In this document: positions 34,193-46,621 of the stretch, in pieces
Numbering within the stretch: position 1 is the first letter of the stretch
How the letters are laid out: every line of letters starts with the position of its first letter
Origin: Pontimicrobium sp. SW4
GTDB lineage: Bacteria > Bacteroidota > Bacteroidia > Flavobacteriales > Flavobacteriaceae
Reading direction: 5' to 3'
Length of the DNA stretch: 64,000 nt
NCBI RefSeq assembly: GCF_039954625.1
Contig: NZ_CP157199.1
Location: forward strand, 1,178,001 to 1,242,000
Notes under the pieces: generated by a model
Told to the model about the DNA's origin: nothing
The model's input: only the letters and a program-made list of their open reading frames with translations
Databases searched by the model: none
Program-made: the position numbers and the translations under genes

Positions 34193-36190
34193 CTATCTAA
34201 TTTGTTTTAAATCTTCTGACAATTTATTTTTATAATAATAAAAAATTAAGAAATAAAGTGGGATTCCAATTATCATTAATGCAAAAATATTTATGTTGTT
34301 TTTATTCGTACTTAACTTGTAGAAGTTTGATAATGAAATAAATGATCTGAATAAATAAATTAAAAAACCAAGAGAAGTAATTGCTCCAATAGCCATCATT
34401 GTTATTCCAATAGTTGGAAACCCATTGTTATTCAACACAGCTCCAATAATATCTAAGAAAAGTGAAATAAAGTAAAGTTTAAAAGAGAGAGCTGAGTTTT
34501 CGGTATAATTAATTTTATAGCGTAAAGCATTCTCATAGTTTTCATTTTGTAAATTCCCACCAAAGCGTAGTTCTTCTTCGGTAATTCCTCTGGAATTCAA
34601 TATTTTAATCGATGAATTTCTATAGCTTACATCCATATCATATTGGCGGTAGTTTTTTACAATATCAATTAATTTTTTATCAGAATAGTTTTTGATGTTT
34701 TTATATTCAGATGAATTTTCATTCAGAAACACATTTGGATTTAAATCTTGAACTTTTACTTCTTTGGTTAGAAAGCTTTTTATTGGAATGAGTAAACTAT
34801 CCAATTCAAACAAAGCTCTATCCTTAGTTGCCCTGTTGGTTAAGTAAATACTCAATGGAAGCATAATCATTGTGGACAACCATGAGGCGAAAACAGGGTC
34901 GATACTACTATCTTCTGCACTATTTTTTGCAAAAATTCCAATGAAATGATAGGTAAGGAATAATACAATAGCAATAACAATCGGTAAGCCAATTCCTCCT
35001 TTTTTTATAAGAGCACCAAGAGGAGCTCCAATAAAGAATAGTATAATACATGCAATTGCTAATGCAAATTTTTCGTAATATGAAATGATATGTTTGTTGA
35101 GGTTTGTGTCATCTCTACCTTGATCATTTAGCTTACCTCTAATCGTTTGTAAGGTAGTATTTACTGAGGATAATGCATAATTAATTAATTGTACTTTTCT
35201 TAAATTGCTTTGGTATAATTCAATAATGTCATCTCCATCAAATTCTTGGTTAATATCTTCTTTGCTGATGTCTCTATTTAATGTTGGAGCTGTAGTGCTA
35301 GCATATAATTCAAAGGCTAACTTATTATAACTGTTTTTTTTCTTAGTTTTTAAAGAATCTATGGTGTAATCTAGCTCATTAATATTTAGCATAGTATGGC
35401 GTGCAGTTACATCTTTATTTTCAAAATCCACATTATCCATTTGTGCTAAATCTATATAAAAGATATTCTTTTCAAAAGTGCTCTTTACAGATGGAAGATT
35501 TTTAGTGCGTTTTTGATAGTCTTTTGGTTGCAAATTCTCATTATAATGACCATTATAAAGAATAAGTTCTAGAACATCGGAATCGTTATGACTAATCAAC
35601 TCACCAGTTTCTGCAATAATCACTGTGTGATTCCCATCATTTTTGTTTTTCTTCTTGTGAACAATAACCTCTTCTAAATACTGACCTCTATCACCGCTTT
35701 TATCTTTAACTTTAATATTTATAAGGTCTCCAATTTGATTAAATTGTCCTTTTGCTATAGCCATTGCTGGCTTTTTTTTAGCGATATTTTTTCTAAGGTT
35801 ATAAAAATTAAATTCTGCAGTTGGAATGACATTGTTTGCAAAGAAAAAAGTAACTATGGAAAGTCCAAAAATGAATACACCTAAACCTCTCATAGCTCTC
35901 TGCAGTGATATTCCAGTAGATTTCATTGCTGCAAATTCATAGTTCTCTGCAAAACTTCCAAAAACCATGATTGAAGATAAAAGTATGGTTAGTGGTAATA
36001 CCAGTACAATAATTCTTGGTGATACATATATTAAAAACTTAGCAATAATGTCTAGTTCTAAGTCCTTACCTGCAAGCTCATTTATATAAAGCCAAACAGA
36101 TTGTAAAACAAAAATCAGCATGAGAATAATAAATACGCTGAAAAAGGTTTTTAAATATGTAATTAGTATGTATCTATCTAATATTTTCAC
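34193..36190 (-). CDS. LptF/LptG family permease
   Basis: This 665-residue inner-membrane protein has two N-terminal segments, a periplasmic beta-jellyroll region, and several C-terminal segments with FFIGAPLGALIKKGGIGLPIV, the family block. It is longer than proteobacterial LptF/G (about 360) because of extra loops and a C-terminal extension with four more predicted segments, as seen in Bacteroidota. It moves LPS out of the inner membrane with LptB. The lolA gene precedes it by nine bases. Confidence 0.85.
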   Translation of the reverse strand: MKILDRYILITYLKTFFSVFIILMLIFVLQSVWLYINELAGKDLELDIIAKFLIYVSPRIIVLVLPLTILLSSIMVFGSFAENYEFAAMKSTGISLQRAMRGLGVFIFGLSIVTFFFANNVIPTAEFNFYNLRKNIAKKKPAMAIAKGQFNQIGDLINIKVKDKSGDRGQYLEEVIVHKKKNKNDGNHTVIIAETGELISHNDSDVLELILYNGHYNENLQPKDYQKRTKNLPSVKSTFEKNIFYIDLAQMDNVDFENKDVTARHTMLNINELDYTIDSLKTKKKNSYNKLAFELYASTTAPTLNRDISKEDINQEFDGDDIIELYQSNLRKVQLINYALSSVNTTLQTIRGKLNDQGRDDTNLNKHIISYYEKFALAIACIILFFIGAPLGALIKKGGIGLPIVIAIVLFLTYHFIGIFAKNSAEDSSIDPVFASWLSTMIMLPLSIYLTNRATKDRALFELDSLLIPIKSFLTKEVKVQDLNPNVFLNENSSEYKNIKNYSDKKLIDIVKNYRQYDMDVSYRNSSIKILNSRGITEEELRFGGNLQNENYENALRYKINYTENSALSFKLYFISLFLDIIGAVLNNNGFPTIGITMMAIGAITSLGFLIYLFRSFISLSNFYKLSTNKNNINIFALMIIGIPLYFLIFYYYKNKLSEDLKQIR

Positions 36191-36199
36191 TGAGAAAAT

Positions 36200-36841
36200 C
36201 TAGTCTAATTTGTTGATGTAGTAATCTTTATACTTCTTTTCATCAAAGGTAAACAAGGTTTTCGACAATGGCTCGTTTGTTTTAAAAGAATTAACAGTGA
36301 TGGTAGTTTTTGTATTATTAGACCCAACTTCAATAAGATTGTAGATATGCTTAGTTTTTACATCTATGCCTAGAAGCACATTTTTTATCTCTGAGTTTGA
36401 ATCTATAGGAATTAATTTTACATATTGAATTTTTCTTCCATTAACATTTTGTACAATATCCATCTCGTAATCATAGCCTTCTTTATAAAATGATAACATT
36501 TTACTTGGAGTAATAGTGCTTTCATCTTCAGTGTTTTCACTAGAAATTGTTACTTCTTCATCTTCAGGACTAATATTATAAAGAGTTTTTCCATCAAAAA
36601 TTCTTGTAATACCAAAAGCATTTAAAAGGTATTTATCATCTTGAAGCACTACATCACCTCTCATTTCCTGTTTGATGTTTTCTTCAGTATTCACTAATAC
36701 ATATTTAAAATCTATTGAAATGTTATCATAGCTTTTTGCAATAGTATTTACTTCATCTAACAGTTTCTTAGCATCATTGACATTTTGAGAAAATACTAAT
36801 GTTTGACTAATTAAGATTAATGTAATTAATATATTTTTCAT
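36200..36841 (-). CDS. lolA: LolA-like outer-membrane lipoprotein carrier
   Basis: This 213-residue periplasmic protein has a signal peptide (ISQTLVFSQ) and the LolA pattern: an N-terminal helix with DAKKLLDEVNTIAK, SIDFKYVLVNTEE, a RGDVVLQDDKYLL strand pair and the C-terminal half of the open barrel. It would carry lipoproteins or lipid across the periplasm. It is flanked by ftsK upstream and the LptF/LptG-type gene downstream within short gaps, the standard order in this family of bacteria. Confidence 0.85.
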   Translation of the reverse strand: MKNILITLILISQTLVFSQNVNDAKKLLDEVNTIAKSYDNISIDFKYVLVNTEENIKQEMRGDVVLQDDKYLLNAFGITRIFDGKTLYNISPEDEEVTISSENTEDESTITPSKMLSFYKEGYDYEMDIVQNVNGRKIQYVKLIPIDSNSEIKNVLLGIDVKTKHIYNLIEVGSNNTKTTITVNSFKTNEPLSKTLFTFDEKKYKDYYINKLD

Positions 36842-36857
36842 TTTTAATACTTAGTTT

Positions 36858-39272
36858 TTATTCGTTTTCGTTTGCAAGAAGTTGGTCTAGTGCTACAAGA
36901 TCTGGAACTAATACTTGTCTTGCTTTACTGCCTTCAAAATGACCAACAACTCCTGCTGCTTCTAATTGATCTATTAACCTTCCAGCTCGATTATAACCTA
37001 ATTTTAATTTTCGCTGTAATAAAGAGGCTGATCCTTGTTGCGCAGTCACAATAACTTCTGCAGCTTCTCTAAACAGCTTATCTCTATCAGATATATTTAT
37101 ATCAATACTTGTGCCAGTTTCTTCACCAAGAAACTCTGGGAGTAAATGTGCATCAGGATATGCTTTTTGAGAGCCGATAAATTCTGTGATTCGTTCAACT
37201 TCTGGTGTATCAACAAAAGCACATTGCAGACGAATCATATCGTTACCTTGCGTATATAGCATATCACCTCTACCAATTAATTGATCTGCTCCTGAGCCAT
37301 CTAAAATGGTTCTAGAATCTATCTTAGATGTTACTCTAAAAGCAATTCTAGCAGGGAAATTAGCTTTAATAATACCTGTAATAACATTTACAGAAGGACG
37401 TTGCGTTGCAATTATTAAATGAATCCCAATTGCACGAGCTAATTGTGCTAAACGAGCAATAGGTGTTTCTACCTCTTTACCAGCTGTCATAATTAAATCG
37501 GCAAACTCATCAACTACTAAAACTATATATGGTAAAAATTGATGACCATCATTTGGATTTAGTTTACGTGCTCTAAACTTCTCGTTGTACTCTTTTAGAT
37601 TTCTACAAAAAGCATTTTTTAAGAGTTCGTAACGGTTATCCATTTCAATACATAAAGAGTTTAGTGTATTAATAACCTTTGTATTATCTGTTATTATCGC
37701 TTCTTCGCTATCTGGTAGTTTAGCTAAATAATGGCGCTCTATTTTATTAAAAAGAGTTAATTCAACTTTTTTCGGATCAACCAAAACAAATTTCACTTCA
37801 GCGGGATGCTTTTTGTAAAGCAATGATGTAAGAACTGCATTTAAACCAACTGATTTTCCTTGACCTGTAGCTCCTGCCATTAATAAGTGAGGCATTTTGG
37901 CTAAATCAACCACAAATGTTTCATTGCTAATAGTTTTACCAAGTGCAATTGGTAATTCCATTTTTGATTTCTGAAATTTTTGTGACGCAATTACCGAATG
38001 CATTGACACAATGGTTGCATTTTTATTTGGTACTTCAATACCAATAGTGCCACGACCAGGAATTGGCGCAATAATACGAATACCTAATGCTGAAAGCGAT
38101 AAAGCAATATCATCCTCTAGGTTTTTAATTTTAGAAATACGTATACCAGCTTCTGGAACAATTTCGTAAAGTGTTACAGTAGGACCAATAGTAGCTTTAA
38201 TACTTGCTATCCCAATTTTATAATTGTTAAGTGTACTAACAATTCTATTTTTATTTTCTTCTAATTCTTCTTGGTTAATCCTTATGCTCTCAGTGTCATA
38301 TTTTTTTAGAAGATCTAAAGGAGGGAATTTATAATTTCCTAACTCTAGAGTAGGGTCGAAGCGTCCAAAATCTTCAACCAATTTATCAGCGAGATTATCA
38401 GTTTCAGATTTTTCTTCGGTAATTTTTTCGACTTTCATTTCCAGATCTTCTTCTGGTTCGGCTGCTATTTCTACTTCTAATTTCTTTTCAGGCTCAACAA
38501 CCTTTTCTTTTTTAGCATCAAGAGTTGAGTGATTAGTAATTGTTGGTTCAAGATTTTCTAATGGAATCTCAAAAGCAGACTTTATATCTTCAGCTTCGGC
38601 AGATAAGTTATTGTCAACAGGAATAAAATCAGTATTATCAGTTTCATTCCTACCTTTTTTATTAAACTCACTTTTCAGTTCATTTTTTGCTGAACTAAAA
38701 AGCTTTCCAAAATGTTGAGGAGTCATCTTAAAACGGATAGCTAAATAGGTAATTAAGCAAAGCAATAATAGAAGAACTGTGCCTATTTTACCAATATAAT
38801 CTTGTAAAAAATCATTTAATTCGTAGCCAATTGTTCCACCAAGAATAGGGGTCTTACTAGCTAAAAATCCAAATAATATCGAAATCCATATAACACTTAA
38901 AGTTCCCCAAAACCAATGACGCCAAAGACGAGATTTATTAATATTGAGTAAGACATAAACACCTGATAAAAATATTAACCCAGAAAATATAAAGGAAGCT
39001 GCGCCAAAACCTTTGTAAATAAATAAATCGCTCACCCAAGCTCCAAACTTGCTCATCCAGTTTTTAGCTTCTACTTCACGCGTTGTAAATTGATCTAAAA
39101 CACTTTGATCTGCTTGCCCAGTAAAAAAGAAAGACAGAAACGCTAAAAATAGGAGAATGCCAAGAATTAAAAGCAAACTACCAAAAACTAATTTTTGTTG
39201 ATTAGATAATGATAAATTGGGCTTTTTTCTTGTTGGTTTACGCTTTTTTGTGGTTGGTTTTTTCTTTGCCAT
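36858..39272 (-). CDS. ftsK: DNA translocase FtsK
   Basis: This 804-residue protein (from ATG 39272) has a basic N-terminus, four membrane segments (about residues 25-195), an acidic linker (to about 320), and the motor with Walker A GATGQGKSV and Walker B IVLVVDEFADL. The C-terminal gamma winged-helix domain holds LQRKLKLGYNRAGRLIDQLE for KOPS recognition. A TTG reading frame extends eight codons upstream at 39296; ATG is preferred. It segregates chromosome ends at the septum. Confidence 0.95.
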   Translation of the reverse strand: MAKKKPTTKKRKPTRKKPNLSLSNQQKLVFGSLLLILGILLFLAFLSFFFTGQADQSVLDQFTTREVEAKNWMSKFGAWVSDLFIYKGFGAASFIFSGLIFLSGVYVLLNINKSRLWRHWFWGTLSVIWISILFGFLASKTPILGGTIGYELNDFLQDYIGKIGTVLLLLLCLITYLAIRFKMTPQHFGKLFSSAKNELKSEFNKKGRNETDNTDFIPVDNNLSAEAEDIKSAFEIPLENLEPTITNHSTLDAKKEKVVEPEKKLEVEIAAEPEEDLEMKVEKITEEKSETDNLADKLVEDFGRFDPTLELGNYKFPPLDLLKKYDTESIRINQEELEENKNRIVSTLNNYKIGIASIKATIGPTVTLYEIVPEAGIRISKIKNLEDDIALSLSALGIRIIAPIPGRGTIGIEVPNKNATIVSMHSVIASQKFQKSKMELPIALGKTISNETFVVDLAKMPHLLMAGATGQGKSVGLNAVLTSLLYKKHPAEVKFVLVDPKKVELTLFNKIERHYLAKLPDSEEAIITDNTKVINTLNSLCIEMDNRYELLKNAFCRNLKEYNEKFRARKLNPNDGHQFLPYIVLVVDEFADLIMTAGKEVETPIARLAQLARAIGIHLIIATQRPSVNVITGIIKANFPARIAFRVTSKIDSRTILDGSGADQLIGRGDMLYTQGNDMIRLQCAFVDTPEVERITEFIGSQKAYPDAHLLPEFLGEETGTSIDINISDRDKLFREAAEVIVTAQQGSASLLQRKLKLGYNRAGRLIDQLEAAGVVGHFEGSKARQVLVPDLVALDQLLANENE

Positions 39273-39336
39273 TAACACTTGCTTACTATGAAACAAAAAT
39301 ACAAATAACTAACGTTTATCCTAACAGTTATAGTAT

Positions 39337-39705
39337 TTAACTAATCTTTGGTAAATATATTATTAAACCAGCAATAACTGCAGCAATAGAAGCAATAAAG
39401 ACAGCTCCTGCGGCTATATCTTTTATAAACCCTATTTTCTCATGCTTTTCAGGATGAATAAAATCTGCAATGGCCTCTATGGCTGTATTAATACCTTCAA
39501 TGCTAATTACCAATCCTATTGCAAGAATTTGTATAAGCCATTCGGTAGTCGAAATTTGAAAATAAAATCCAGCAAATGTCATTATTATGCCAATCACTAA
39601 TTGGACTTTTATACTAGCTTCTGTAGTTATTAATAGATATGCTCCTCGCATGGCGTAGCCAATACTTTTTATTCTTTCTTTAAAAAAAGATGATTTTTTG
39701 GACAT
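39337..39705 (-). CDS. diacylglycerol kinase family protein (DgkA type)
   Basis: This 122-residue membrane protein has three hydrophobic helices and the active-site block EGINTAIEAIADF, in which the first Glu and Asn are the catalytic and metal-binding positions of the DgkA family. In many Gram-positive and Bacteroidota bacteria this form is an undecaprenol or diacylglycerol kinase. It precedes ftsK in the same direction across a 64-base gap. Confidence 0.9.
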   Translation of the reverse strand: MSKKSSFFKERIKSIGYAMRGAYLLITTEASIKVQLVIGIIMTFAGFYFQISTTEWLIQILAIGLVISIEGINTAIEAIADFIHPEKHEKIGFIKDIAAGAVFIASIAAVIAGLIIYLPKIS

Positions 39706-39732
39706 GTTATATCAGTTGCTTGGTTGATAGGG

Positions 39733-39762
39733 AAAAAGCCTCTTCATTTGAAGAGGCTTTTT
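39733..39762 (-). terminator. terminator of tpx
   Basis: A perfect stem of up to 14 base pairs (39733-39746 with 39749-39762), with the loop read as CATTTG, is flanked by A and T runs. It ends tpx before the diacylglycerol kinase gene. The core is nearly identical to the terminator at 43221. Confidence 0.8.
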
Positions 39763-39773
39763 TATTAAATAAT

Positions 39774-40274
39774 TTATTTTAAAGAATCTAAAGCAGCTTT
39801 ATAATTTGGTTCTTCTGCAACTTCTTGAACTTGTTCTGTATGTATAACTTTTGCGTTTTCGTCAAGAACGATAATAGAGCGCGATAAAAGACCACGAATT
39901 GGTCCATCTACATATGTAAGATTATAATTCTTCCCAAAGTTACCGTTTCTAAAATCTGAAAGTATTTCTACATTTTCTAAACCTTCCGCTCCACAAAATC
40001 TTGACATAGCAAAAGGAAGATCCATAGAGATACAAAGTACTTTGGTGTTTTCTAATTCACTTGCTTCTTTATTAAATTGTCTTACCGAGGCTGCACATGT
40101 TCCAGTATCTATACTGTGAAATATATTCATTATGACCCTTGAGCCCTTGTAATCACTTAATGTTTTATCGGATAGATTTGCTGCTGCTAATTCAAAATCT
40201 GGAGCTTTGGTTCCAACCTGTGGTATATCTCCTAGTGTATGAATTGCATTTCCTTTTAAACTTACTTCTGCCAT
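39774..40274 (-). CDS. tpx: thiol peroxidase (Tpx)
   Basis: This 166-residue atypical 2-Cys peroxiredoxin has the peroxidatic Cys60 in HSIDTGTCAASVRQF and the resolving Cys94 in SRFCGAEG, spaced as in E. coli Tpx. It reduces alkyl hydroperoxides with thioredoxin. It is transcribed divergently from katG with a 183-base gap; no symmetrical OxyR-type site is obvious there. Confidence 0.93.
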   Translation of the reverse strand: MAEVSLKGNAIHTLGDIPQVGTKAPDFELAAANLSDKTLSDYKGSRVIMNIFHSIDTGTCAASVRQFNKEASELENTKVLCISMDLPFAMSRFCGAEGLENVEILSDFRNGNFGKNYNLTYVDGPIRGLLSRSIIVLDENAKVIHTEQVQEVAEEPNYKAALDSLK

Positions 40275-40406
40275 TTTATTTAGATTTAAATTCGTTATAA
40301 AAATAGGAATATTTAGCTGGTCAACCTTAACTATAGCTTTTTTTTCTGCAATAAATTTTATCGATTTTAATATAGCATATTAAAATGTTTTCGTGTGGAA
40401 AGATGA

Positions 40407-42659
<2,253 letters not shown>

Positions 42660-42686
42660 GAGCCAACAATAGTATGAAATTAAGGG

Positions 42687-43202
42687 ATGAGCAGCATAAT
42701 CTTATCGCTTTGTAGACAAAGATATATGACTAGAGATATTGATCTTTTTTTTGAATCTATTAGAATAGGTGATAAATATAGACTTGAGGCTTTATTGGGA
42801 ATTAATCCTGGATTAGTTAATACTCGTGATTCACGTGGTTTTACACCACTTATCTTTGCTACATATTTTGAAAATGAAGAAATCACTAACTTTTTAATTG
42901 AGAAGAATGCTGATATTAATGCACAAGACAATTCAGGAAATACAGCTTTAATTGGAGTGTGCTTTAAGGGTAATGCAACTATAGTTAATTTATTAATTAA
43001 GAAAGGAGCAGATATTAATGCAACTAACAATAATGGATCCACACCATTAATATTTGCAACACTTTATGATAAAGAGAATATTGTTAACTTATTATTAAAT
43101 GCAGGCGCAAATAAATCTATTAAAGACTTTGAAGGAAAAACAGCTTATGATTATGCTTTGGAGAAAGAATATTGTCATTTTTTAAAACTCTTAAATAGTT
43201 AA
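42687..43202 (+). CDS. ankyrin-repeat protein linked to katG
   Basis: This 171-residue protein has about four ankyrin repeats (consensus GFTPLIFATYFENEEI, GNTALIGVCFKGNATI, GSTPLIFATLYDKENI) and no signal peptide. Ankyrin genes next to catalase genes are known in other bacteria (such as ankB with katA in Pseudomonas), where the protein supports catalase activity or haem loading. A second ATG at 42726 would drop 13 residues; the first is reported. A terminator follows at 43221. Confidence 0.85.
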   Translation: MSSIILSLCRQRYMTRDIDLFFESIRIGDKYRLEALLGINPGLVNTRDSRGFTPLIFATYFENEEITNFLIEKNADINAQDNSGNTALIGVCFKGNATIVNLLIKKGADINATNNNGSTPLIFATLYDKENIVNLLLNAGANKSIKDFEGKTAYDYALEKEYCHFLKLLNS

Positions 43203-43220
43203 TAAAAATAATTTCCAACA

Positions 43221-43250
43221 AAAAAGCCACTTCATTTGAAGTGGCTTTTT
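43221..43250. terminator. bidirectional terminator between katG-ankyrin and ahpC
   Basis: A perfect 14-base-pair stem (43221-43234 with 43237-43250) is flanked by A and T runs. It shares the central CTTCATTTGAAG with the tpx terminator at 39733. Confidence 0.85.
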
Positions 43251-43273
43251 GCTTATATAGCTATTCATTAACC

Positions 43274-43912
43274 TTAGTTAACATGCTTTTCTAAAAATTC
43301 AGCAGTCGATTTATGATCTGCTTTCATACCTTCAGAACCTTTACTCCAGTTTGCTGGACAAACCTCACCATTTCCCTCAAAGAATTGTAAAGCATCTACC
43401 ATACGTAATGCTTCATCAACATTTCTTCCTAATGGTAAATCGTTTACTAGTTGGTGGCGAACGGTTCCTTCTTTGTCTATTAAGAATAAACCTCTGTAAG
43501 CGATTAATTCACCTTCAGATTGTAACATATCGTTTTCGTCATAATACGTTTCTCCTGCTAAAACGTCATAGTTTGCAGAAATAGTTTTATTTGTATCTGC
43601 AACTAAAGGGTATGTAACGCCTTTAATGCCGCCTTGACCTTTTTCCATTTGTAACCATCCAAAATGCGATTGTTCAGTATCGGTTGAAACACCAACTACA
43701 GCAACATTTCGAGATTCAAAGTCTGCTAATCTACTTTGAAATGCATGCAATTCTGTTGGGCATACAAACGTAAAGTCTTTCGGATAAAAGAAAAGAACTA
43801 CATATTTCTTTCCTAAATATTGATCTAATGAAAAGTTTTCAGCAAACTCACAGCCATTTATTACTGCTTGTGCGTTAAATTTTGGAGCTTTTTGCCCTAC
43901 TAATACTGCCAT
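43274..43912 (-). CDS. ahpC: typical 2-Cys peroxiredoxin (AhpC/Prx1 type)
   Basis: This 212-residue enzyme has the peroxidatic Cys51 in DFTFVCPTELHAFQ and the resolving Cys185 in GEVCPANW. The sequence is nearer to the Prx1/BAS1 branch than to enteric AhpC. It needs thioredoxin or AhpF-like reductants; no ahpF is adjacent. A -7-like element TATATTTG is on the minus strand at 43954 to 43947. It reduces peroxides in the cytoplasm. Confidence 0.93.
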   Translation of the reverse strand: MAVLVGQKAPKFNAQAVINGCEFAENFSLDQYLGKKYVVLFFYPKDFTFVCPTELHAFQSRLADFESRNVAVVGVSTDTEQSHFGWLQMEKGQGGIKGVTYPLVADTNKTISANYDVLAGETYYDENDMLQSEGELIAYRGLFLIDKEGTVRHQLVNDLPLGRNVDEALRMVDALQFFEGNGEVCPANWSKGSEGMKADHKSTAEFLEKHVN

Positions 43913-44011
43913 TTTTTATTGTTTAAGTTTATTTAAATTTTGATGACAAATATACACAACAGTATATGCTAAAAATGGCTTTGCAATTTAAATTTTTTAT
44001 GAACCAATAGG

Positions 44012-45505
44012 TTATTCTGATTTTGAAGTAAGCTGCTTTATTTTAATAGAAAAGCCTGCGAAAATCAAGGTCATAAAAGGGCTTATAATGCTAAAGAATG
44101 CATAAGGTATATATGCAGTTGCACCAGCATATCCAAAGAGTACTTTAGAGTGATAAGCACCACAAGTATTCCAAGGGACTAATACTGAGGTTACTGTTCC
44201 TGAATCTTCTAATGTTCGACTTAAATTTTCTGGAGCTAAACCTCTATCTTCATAAGCCTTTTTAAACATTTTACCAGGAACTACTAAGGCTAAATATTGA
44301 TCGGATGCTGTTGCGTTTAATGCTAAGCAACTGGCTACTGTACTAGCGAATAAACCAAAAGTAGTAGTCGCTAAACTTAATAAACCTTGTGTAATTCTTG
44401 CTAAGGCACCTATCGCATCCATAACACCACCAAATACCATGGCGCAAACGATTAACCAAATGGTACCAAGCATTCCAGCCATTCCTCCAGCAGTAAATAA
44501 ATCGTTTAATTCTGCACTTGATGTTTCAACTGCGGTATCTACTGTCATGGCATCCATAATCCCTCTGTAAGCTGATTGAAAAGTTAAATTCTCGGCACCA
44601 GCAATTTTTACGACAATATCTGGTTGTGCTATTAGAGCAGCTACACCACCAAAAAGTGCACCTAATAACAAGGCAATAAGTGGAGGTGTTTTTTTTACAA
44701 TCATAACAATAACTAGAACCGGAACCAAAAACAGCCAAGGACTTATATTAAAAGCGCCACTAATGGCATCCAATTTATCTTGGATTTGTGGTGTACCTGT
44801 AATATCTAAATTTAATCCTATAATTATAAAAATTAACAACGTAATTACTATTGTTGGAATGGTTGTTAAGGACATGTATTTAATATGCGAAAATAGTTCA
44901 CCTCCAGCCATTGCTGGGGCTAAGTTTGTGGTGTCGCTTAAAGGAGACATTTTATCTCCAAAATAAGCGCCTGATAATACAGCACCAGCTGTCATACCCA
45001 TTGAAATCCCTAGTGTTTCACCAATTCCTACTAGCGCAATACCCACTGTTGCAGAGGTTGTCCATGAACTCCCTGTGGCTATAGAAATAATAGCACAAAT
45101 AACAACACAAGCAGCTAAAAATATGGTTGGATTTAAAATTTGCAATCCATAATATATCATAGTTGGAATTACCCCACTAATCATCCATGTTCCAGCCAAT
45201 GCACCAACCATCAATAGTATGAGTAACGCTCCTGTGGTAGATTTAACATTTTCGGCAACCTCTTCAAGCATTTGCTTGTAAGACACCTTATTATAAAAAC
45301 CAACAATTGCCGCAACAGCAGCACCAAGTAGTAAAACAAATTGGTTACTTCCACTTAGAGCATCATCACCATAAACAAAAATATTATATGCAAGCATACC
45401 AACTAAAGCAATCACAGGAATAAGTGCTTCCCAAATATTTAGTTCTACGTTTTCAACTATATGCTCATCTTGTGGTTGTCTTGGTTTAATGTCTTGGCTT
45501 TTCAT
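44012..45505 (-). CDS. Na+/H+ antiporter NhaC family protein
   Basis: This 497-residue membrane protein has about 12 hydrophobic segments. Family blocks include GSSWTTSATVGIALVG, AYFGDKMSPLSDTTNLAPAM split over two helices, LALNATASDQYLALVVPGKM and VLVPWNTCGAYHS. These are the conserved polar clusters of NhaC-type Na+/H+ or malate/lactate antiporters. It is a single gene, divergent from the 45599 gene. The substrate may be sodium or a carboxylate. Confidence 0.9.
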   Translation of the reverse strand: MKSQDIKPRQPQDEHIVENVELNIWEALIPVIALVGMLAYNIFVYGDDALSGSNQFVLLLGAAVAAIVGFYNKVSYKQMLEEVAENVKSTTGALLILLMVGALAGTWMISGVIPTMIYYGLQILNPTIFLAACVVICAIISIATGSSWTTSATVGIALVGIGETLGISMGMTAGAVLSGAYFGDKMSPLSDTTNLAPAMAGGELFSHIKYMSLTTIPTIVITLLIFIIIGLNLDITGTPQIQDKLDAISGAFNISPWLFLVPVLVIVMIVKKTPPLIALLLGALFGGVAALIAQPDIVVKIAGAENLTFQSAYRGIMDAMTVDTAVETSSAELNDLFTAGGMAGMLGTIWLIVCAMVFGGVMDAIGALARITQGLLSLATTTFGLFASTVASCLALNATASDQYLALVVPGKMFKKAYEDRGLAPENLSRTLEDSGTVTSVLVPWNTCGAYHSKVLFGYAGATAYIPYAFFSIISPFMTLIFAGFSIKIKQLTSKSE

Positions 45506-45598
45506 AAAAAGTATTGTTAGTTTTTTTGCATTGTAATGTTACGATTTTGCTAAGAGGTTTCCAAATCGATTTTGTTGTGTACATTTGTTGAATTCTAA

Positions 45599-46621
45599 AT
45601 GGATTCACTTACACAAATAGTTTTAGGTGCAGCTTGTGGAGAAGCTACTCTTGGTAAAAAAATAGGTAACAAGGCATTGCTCTTTGGTGCTATTGGCGGA
45701 ACCATTCCAGATTTAGATGTATTTGTTGGTAGATGGATTTACAATAATGAAATTGATATTATGGCCTTTCATAGAGGCTTTATGCACTCTATATTGTTTA
45801 CTATTATTGGCGCTTTTGTTTTTGGTTGGTTAGTTTTTAAACTATATAATAAAGGTTGTCGTAAGGACACAATAACTCAAAAAGATTGGATTTGGTTGTT
45901 CTTTTTATCATTATTCACACATCCTATTTTAGATAGCTTCACGCCTTATGGGACACAGTTGTTTACGCCTTTTTCAAATTATCGAGTAGCTATAAACAAT
46001 ATTTCGGTTGTTGATCCAATGTATACTGTTCCTTTTCTTATTTGTATGATAGTTTTAATGTTTTTTAAAAGGAATGCTTTTAAACGCAAATTATGGTTGA
46101 AGCTAGGTTTAGGAATTAGTTCAGTATATATGTTGTTTACACTTATTAATAAAGTATATATAACGTCTATCTACAAGGAGTCTTTACTAATTGAAGAAGT
46201 ATCATATTTACGGTTTCAAACGCAACCGTCTATATTTAATAATGTTTTATGGTATGGTGTAGCAGAAACTGAAACAGATTATTATGTAGGTTTTTATTCT
46301 TTGTTGGATACGTCTTCAAAAGTTGAGACATGGAATAAATTGCCTAAAAATCATCATTTAGCTTCAACAGAAAACAAAGATATAAAGACCTTAGCTTGGT
46401 TTAGTAATGGTTATTATAATCTTATTGAAAAAGAGGACGGTGTTTTAAGGTATAATGATTTACGTTACCCTTCGTTTGATCAAAATGATCCTAACAATGC
46501 TATTTTTAGTTTTACGATGAAAAAAGAAGGTGAACGATATAATATTTTACCTTTTGATGGTAAGCCTCCTTCTAGCGAAGATTTTTCTTATTTCTGGAAA
46601 AGAATAAAAGGGATTAATTAA
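45599..46621 (+). CDS. membrane-bound metal-dependent hydrolase (DUF457/YdjM type)
   Basis: This 340-residue protein starts MDSLTQIVLGAACGEATLG and holds GTIPDLDVF, AFHRGFMHSILF and LFTHPILDSF. These are the Asp and His ligands and the membrane-helix pattern of YdjM-type metal-dependent hydrolases. About five membrane segments are followed by a soluble C-terminal region. The reaction is unknown. Its 3' end overlaps the converging marC-type gene by eight bases. Confidence 0.88.
   Translation: MDSLTQIVLGAACGEATLGKKIGNKALLFGAIGGTIPDLDVFVGRWIYNNEIDIMAFHRGFMHSILFTIIGAFVFGWLVFKLYNKGCRKDTITQKDWIWLFFLSLFTHPILDSFTPYGTQLFTPFSNYRVAINNISVVDPMYTVPFLICMIVLMFFKRNAFKRKLWLKLGLGISSVYMLFTLINKVYITSIYKESLLIEEVSYLRFQTQPSIFNNVLWYGVAETETDYYVGFYSLLDTSSKVETWNKLPKNHHLASTENKDIKTLAWFSNGYYNLIEKEDGVLRYNDLRYPSFDQNDPNNAIFSFTMKKEGERYNILPFDGKPPSSEDFSYFWKRIKGIN

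Noticed and set aside
39273-39296. TTG-initiated eight-codon extension of ftsK.
   Set aside because: ATG 39272 starts the typical basic N-terminus; nothing supports the TTG.
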